NCBI RefSeq assembly: GCF_033568475.1 | Contig: NC_133123.1 | Span: forward strand, 22,740,622-22,804,621 | Direction: 5' to 3' | Origin: Henckelia pumila | Lineage: Eukaryota > Streptophyta > Magnoliopsida > Lamiales > Gesneriaceae | Length of the DNA stretch: 64,000 nucleotides | Part shown: in pieces, positions 59,273 to 64,000 of the stretch | Layout of the letters: each line of letters starts with the position of its first letter | Position numbering within the stretch: position 1 is the stretch's first letter | Program-made: the position numbers and the translations under genes | Notes under the pieces: generated by a model | Told to the model about the DNA's origin: nothing | The model's database searches: none | The model's input: the letters and a program-made list of their open reading frames with translations, nothing else

Positions 59273-62200
59273 ATGGAGGAGCGAAAAGGGTTGTTCATGG
59301 AGAAGAGGTGGAAGCTGGAAGTGGGTCTGGTCTTATATGTGGCGGTGCTCTTGGTTCTCTTTCCTCTGGTTTCGTCTCTCAGCAATGAAGGTTATTTTTT
59401 CTTTATGAATATTGTGTTTGTGGTTCTTTTACTCGTCTTTTTTGACCTTTTGGAGTTTGATGGGCAACATTTTTTTAATCTTTGCAAAGTTGGCCTTTAG
59501 TTTTCTTCTTGTGAAGAATGTTACTTTACTCTGTGTTCTACCTTTTTCGTTGTACTCCTTATGTTCTCTGTTTTCCGTAAATAATTTGAAAGTTCGGAAT
59601 TTTGAATTTTTTGGTAGCAAGATATTTGTCTTTCTTTTAGCTACTGAATATTTATGTTTTCTACTTTTCTTTCTTCCATTTCCATTGTTTGGTTTCGGAA
59701 ATGTCTGGAGAACTGTTTGATACTTGCGCATTTAGAACATTCTAAGCTGTTTCCAAGTCCCAAATGCTCGATATTTACTCCTTTCGAATGTTCAATATTT
59801 TTTCTTCATTTCTCGACTGAAATTTATTTTCTCATTATTTTGTGGAGGATTTGCAATTGGTGTTGTAAATTCTGTTTAAACTTTGTTGGGCTGATTTTTT
59901 TTAAATACTTTGAAGATATTCAACTGCTTGACCGTAACGAGTCTTTGATACGCATGATAAGGTTCGTGAGAGATGGAGCATAAATATTGCCAAGTTGGAA
60001 AGGAATAAAGCAAAATTCTGTTTATTGTTATTTTTGGGCCCTGGTTTTGTGGGTGTAAAATGGATATATTTGATTTGCCCTTGTTTTAAATTTGGATTCT
60101 GCTTTCAATATATTGTTTTAGTAATTTTTGAATTGATATGCGGAGGAAGTTTTTGTTCTATCCTAAATATGTTACTGATGTTTACAGGTGAAGCATTGAT
60201 GTCCATTAAAGCTTCTTTTAGCAATGTGGTCAACGTACTTTTGGATTGGGATTATGCTCAAAACGAAGACTTCTGTTCATGGCGCGGCGTATCCTGTGGC
60301 AATTTCAGCACTTCTGTTGTAGCCTTGTAAGTTGTTTTTTATTTTATTTTTAATTTTCGATTTGATGAATATGTATATTACCCGGCTATATGTGGTTTCA
60401 TATGAATTTTACCGGATCTAACTTGTATTATGGATTGTTGTATGAAGAAATTTGTCTAATCTGAACTTGGGTGGGGAAGTTTCACCAGCTATTGGGGAAC
60501 TGAGGAGTCTTCAATCCTTGTAAGATCTTTACAATAAAAATAGTTTAACTCTTCTTCTACGGGAACTTTTCATGTCATTTAACTCTTTAATGTGCTTGTA
60601 TGCTCTGATTTTACAGAGATCTTCAGGGGAATAAATTAACTGGTCAGATTCCGGATGAAATTGGCGACTGTGTTTTTTTGATTCTACTGTAAGTTATATG
60701 TGGTTCTTGGTATTATTTTTGAGGTTTGGATAAGGTGTTTTAAAGACACGATTGTTCTTATTAATTTTACCGAAGTTCAAAATGTCGTATTTCAGAGATA
60801 TGTCTGATAACCTGCTAGATGGAGATGTACCTTTTTCAATCTCTAAGCTTAAGCAGCTTGAAGTACTGTAAGTAACTGTTATGTCATGTATTTAGTTGTA
60901 AATGGCAATCATGGATATTTTTGTTTATCACGTGAGATGTTATTGTTGGTCATGAGTTGATATGATGTATGTTCTCACAGGAATCTAAAGAACAACCAGT
61001 TGACCGGTCCAATTCCTTCAACATTAACCCAAATTCCTAACTTAAAGTCACTGTGAGTGGGTTACTTGTTAAATTATCAGCAGCAAAAAATTTACGTCTT
61101 CAAAAAAACTTGTTTGGAAAATTTGCAGTTAAAGTTAGAAATCAGAAACTTTAAGGTATTTTTATTTGTTGCCTCTGGAACGAGGTTAAACTTTGTTTTG
61201 TGGGTATTCCCAGAGACCTTGCTCGAAACCAGCTTACAGGCGAGATACCAAGATTAATCTACTGGAATGAAGTACTTCAATACCTGTAAGTACTGTGATT
61301 GAATTCTTTACCAGCCAGTCATTCTTCTTTTGGTGTTACTTTTTTTCCCCCACTAGTAGATTCCTACAAGGTTTCGTTTATCATAAATTTTATTTGGACA
61401 GTGGCTTGCGAGGAAATTTGCTTACCGGCACATTGTCCCCTGATATGTGCCAGTTAACCGGCCTTTGGTATTTGTAAGTACATATGTTATTTACTTATTT
61501 TTCATTTTATTTTAACTATAGTAAAGCAACTAGTTGTTGCCAGAACCAAGATTGAGTTTTTCTTTTTACTATTGCAGCGATGTAAGGGGCAATAATCTGA
61601 CTGGAATTATACCAGATAATATTGGTAATTGCACAAGCTTCGAGATCCTGTAAGTTCTCGACAAGATACGCTGTAGTTAACTGGCACAATTTGGAATAAT
61701 GATTTAAATATTCATGGTGTCAGGGATATCTCATATAATCAAATCACTGGAGAGATTCCATACAATATCGGTTTCTTACAAGTAGCTACTCTGTAAGTTT
61801 ATCTTCTATGCTTGCATGGCGAAAATGGTGTGTTGCAAAATATATCTGTACAGTGCTGGACTGATGATCCATGCGACTGGTTGATTTCTGGACAGGTCCT
61901 TACAAGGGAATATGCTAACTGGAAGGATTCCTGAGGTGATAGGTCTGATGCAAGCACTCGCAGTCTTGTAAGCATTGACATTCCGATCAGAACTTGTTTT
62001 TCATCGACAAAATAGATCACTGATAAATTCTGCAGGCATTTTTAAATAACAAGTTTTTCTTGAATATTTTTCAGGGATCTGAGTGAAAATCAATTAGTTG
62101 GACCTATTCCAGCAATTCTTGGAAATCTTACTTACACCGGGAAGCTGTTAGTTCTGGGCTATCTGAGTTTATGAATTTCCAAGCATCTCTCTTTCCCATC

Positions 62201-63879
62201 CCCTTTTTATAACATTTACTTACCTATTTCAGGTACCTTCATGGTAACAAACTCACGGGGCCAATTCCACCTGAGCTGGGAAATATGACGAAGCTTAGCT
62301 ATTTGTGAGAAATTATTAAATCTAAAACATAGCAGTGTTGATATTTTCCTTATTTGCATTGCTAAATAATGCAAACTTGTAGGCAATTAAATGACAACCA
62401 ACTTCTTGGAGGTATACCTGCTGAACTTGGGAATTTGGAACAACTCTTTGAATTGTGAGTATTTTTTTATTAAACTGCCTTATTTTCTCCTCTTTGCTCT
62501 TGTGAGCCAATTGGTTGTGCATTGCTGTCTGCTAGAAATCTGGCTAATAACAATCTGGATGGGCCCATTCCTGAAAATCTCAGTTCATGCACGGCATTGA
62601 ATCAACTGTAAGATTTTGTATTCATATTTATTCAGACATGCTCATTTCAAAACATGAGTGAATCGTGATATATCTTTTTGGTTTTTCTCAGAAATGTGCA
62701 TGGCAACCGTTTGAATGGATCCATTCCATCTGGGCTAAAACACCTAGAGAGCCTGACATATCTGTATGTTTTCATCTTATAGTTTTTTCATCTTGTATTT
62801 CATGTATAAATGCTGAAATTATGTTCTTGATCTCCAGGAATCTTTCCTCCAACCAGTTTCATGGTTCTATACCTGTAGAGCTTGGGCACATTATCAATCT
62901 CGATACATTGTGAGTTTTAAGATTCACCTTTTACATTTAATGGCTTTGGAAATCTTTGCATGACGGTATTTTTCTTAGGGACCTGTCGAACAATGATTTC
63001 TCAGGATCTCTTCCTGCCTCTGTTGGTGATTTAGAACACCTTCTTACTTTGTAAGTCATGTATATAGTAGTAAAAATAGATTATTCTTGTCATAGTATTT
63101 GTTGTATGAATTAAATCATATGCAAACTCTGCTAATTTATAGGAACTTAAGTCATAATCATCTTGATGGATCCATACCTTCCGAATTTGGGAGCCTAAGG
63201 AGCATTCAGATTCTGTAAGCTTCTATTTTAAAAAGAAGTTTTATCGTAAATGTTAATTTCTCCAATATTACCAGTCCTTTACTAGATGTGATATCTTTTA
63301 CATGCAAATCATTTTGTAGGGATTTGTCGTTCAACAAGTTGTCAAACAGCATCCCTGAAGAGTTGGGGCAGCTGCAAAATCTTGCTTTTCTGTATGTTTG
63401 TTTTCTTAACTACATCCTTTTTCCCATGCAATCACTTTTACCTACTGCTTGAATGGTTCTATCTCTAAGGCAAGTTGCTGTGTTGCAGCATTCTAAATAA
63501 CAATTATCTAACTGGAAGAATACCTGATAAACTAAGCAATTGCTTGAGTCTTGACAGACTGTGAGTTACCGAGTTCTATGATTTCATTGTTTGAAGTTTC
63601 ATTTTTCCAAGTCTCTTGGTGTAACGAAAGCTTCTTCTGTTCAGGAATGTTTCTTATAACAACTTTACTGGTTCAGTTCCGCTTGGAAGAAACTTCTCTC
63701 GTTTTCCACCTGATAGGTAAGATAAAATGAACTATCTCTGCGGAGTTTACTGTTTATAATAATTTTTCGTTGTCTTTGTGGTCATCTTGATCTTTTGTTA
63801 TACAGCTTCATTGGGAACCCCTTACTGTGTGGTCACTGGTTGGGCTCAATATGCTATCCATATCCCCCAAAATCCAAAG
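59273..63879 (+). CDS. ERL1: ERECTA-family LRR receptor kinase (ERL1-like), ectodomain part; runs off the window
   Basis: Receptor kinase for EPF/EPFL peptides controlling stomatal patterning and organ growth. Exons: 59273-59390, 60188-60326, 60448-60519, 60617-60688, 60796-60867, 60981-61052, 61214-61285, 61402-61473, 61578-61649, 61724-61792, 61896-61967, 62075-62146, 62233-62304, 62383-62454, 62536-62607, 62692-62763, 62838-62909, 62979-63050, 63143-63214, 63320-63391, 63489-63560, 63645-63716, 63806-63879. Exon 1 gives a signal peptide (VGLVLYVAVLLVLFPLVSSL). Exon 2 has the N-terminal cap (LLDWDYAQNEDFCSWRGVSC). Repeats follow with family phrases LYWNEVLQYL-like IYWNEVLQYL, MCQLTGLWYL, ISYNQITGEIPYNIGFLQVA, IGLMQALAVL and ending NFSRFPPD, FIGNPLLCG. 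GSICYPYPP fits ERL1/2 better than ERECTA. The transmembrane and kinase parts lie beyond 64000. The first Met (59273) was chosen; an internal Met at 59297 is possible. Confidence 0.93.
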
Positions 63880-64000
63880 GTACTACCATATGATTTGATA
63901 CTGTTGCTGTTATTGCACAATTCTTGTATTTTGTTCTTACCCTCGATCTTAACACCTACTGTTTACCTTTGCCCTTTATACTAGCCATGTTTTCAAGAAC

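Noticed and set aside
59400-59983. Several frames of 75-109 codons in ERL1-like intron 1
   Set aside because: Phe/Leu-rich translations of T-rich intron sequence; the flanking exons join in phase across it.
20-64000. Search by eye for tRNA and rRNA genes
   Set aside because: No cloverleaf with conserved A and B boxes and no rRNA-like block was noticed; the TGGTATCAGAGC at 27485 is a primer site, not a tRNA gene.

Overview
The window looks like eudicot nuclear DNA, probably an asterid of the Lamiales type (an inference from the style of the small repeats). It is AT-rich, its genes are split by GT-AG introns, and plant transposons dominate the space between genes. Three conserved host genes can be read. 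(1) 1226-6946, minus strand: a DEAD-box RNA helicase of the RH7/PRH75 nucleolar type, 14 exons, 616 codons, with the lysine-rich N-terminus apparently missing. (2) 39162-45225, plus strand: a K+/H+ antiporter of the endomembrane KEA4/5/6 group, about 20 exons. (3) 59273 to the right edge, plus strand: an ERECTA-family receptor kinase, ERL1-like. Only its leader and leucine-rich repeats are in the window, with nearly every repeat encoded by its own 72-nt exon.

The 32 kb between the helicase and the antiporter is a stack of mobile DNA. Positions 7072-7441 are a small hAT-type element with an 8-bp target duplication. Positions 7495-21658 are a 14.2-kb Helitron with both termini recognisable, on the minus strand. 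It carries a Rep/PIF1-helicase gene, an RPA70-like single-strand-binding gene and a possible small extra gene; the first two are broken by stops and/or a frameshift. Positions 21905-30650 are an endogenous pararetrovirus (Caulimoviridae-like), almost one full genome length and opened between the coat protein and polymerase genes. In circular order from its tRNA-Met primer site (27485) it has two small ORFs, movement protein, a virion-associated-type protein, coat protein, protease-RT-RNase H and a transactivator-like gene, most of them carrying stops or frameshifts. About 1.2 kb of GC-richer DNA of organellar texture sits inside the viral leader. The viral block is flanked by similar sequences in inverted orientation.

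Further right are a short Helitron, two palindromic elements sitting in (TA)n tracts, and a Mutator-like transposase relic split by an LTR retrotransposon fragment. Beyond the antiporter lie only small elements: a Stowaway-like MITE, a second short Helitron, two hAT elements with target duplications, two Mutator-type foldback elements, degenerate foldback repeats and a possible miR482/2118-like hairpin at about 56.1 kb. The left edge (1 to about 640) is the 3' part of an LTR of the same family as the one at 35526-37197.

All family names come from motifs read by eye; no database search was possible. Exon limits were chosen from splice consensus plus frame continuity.
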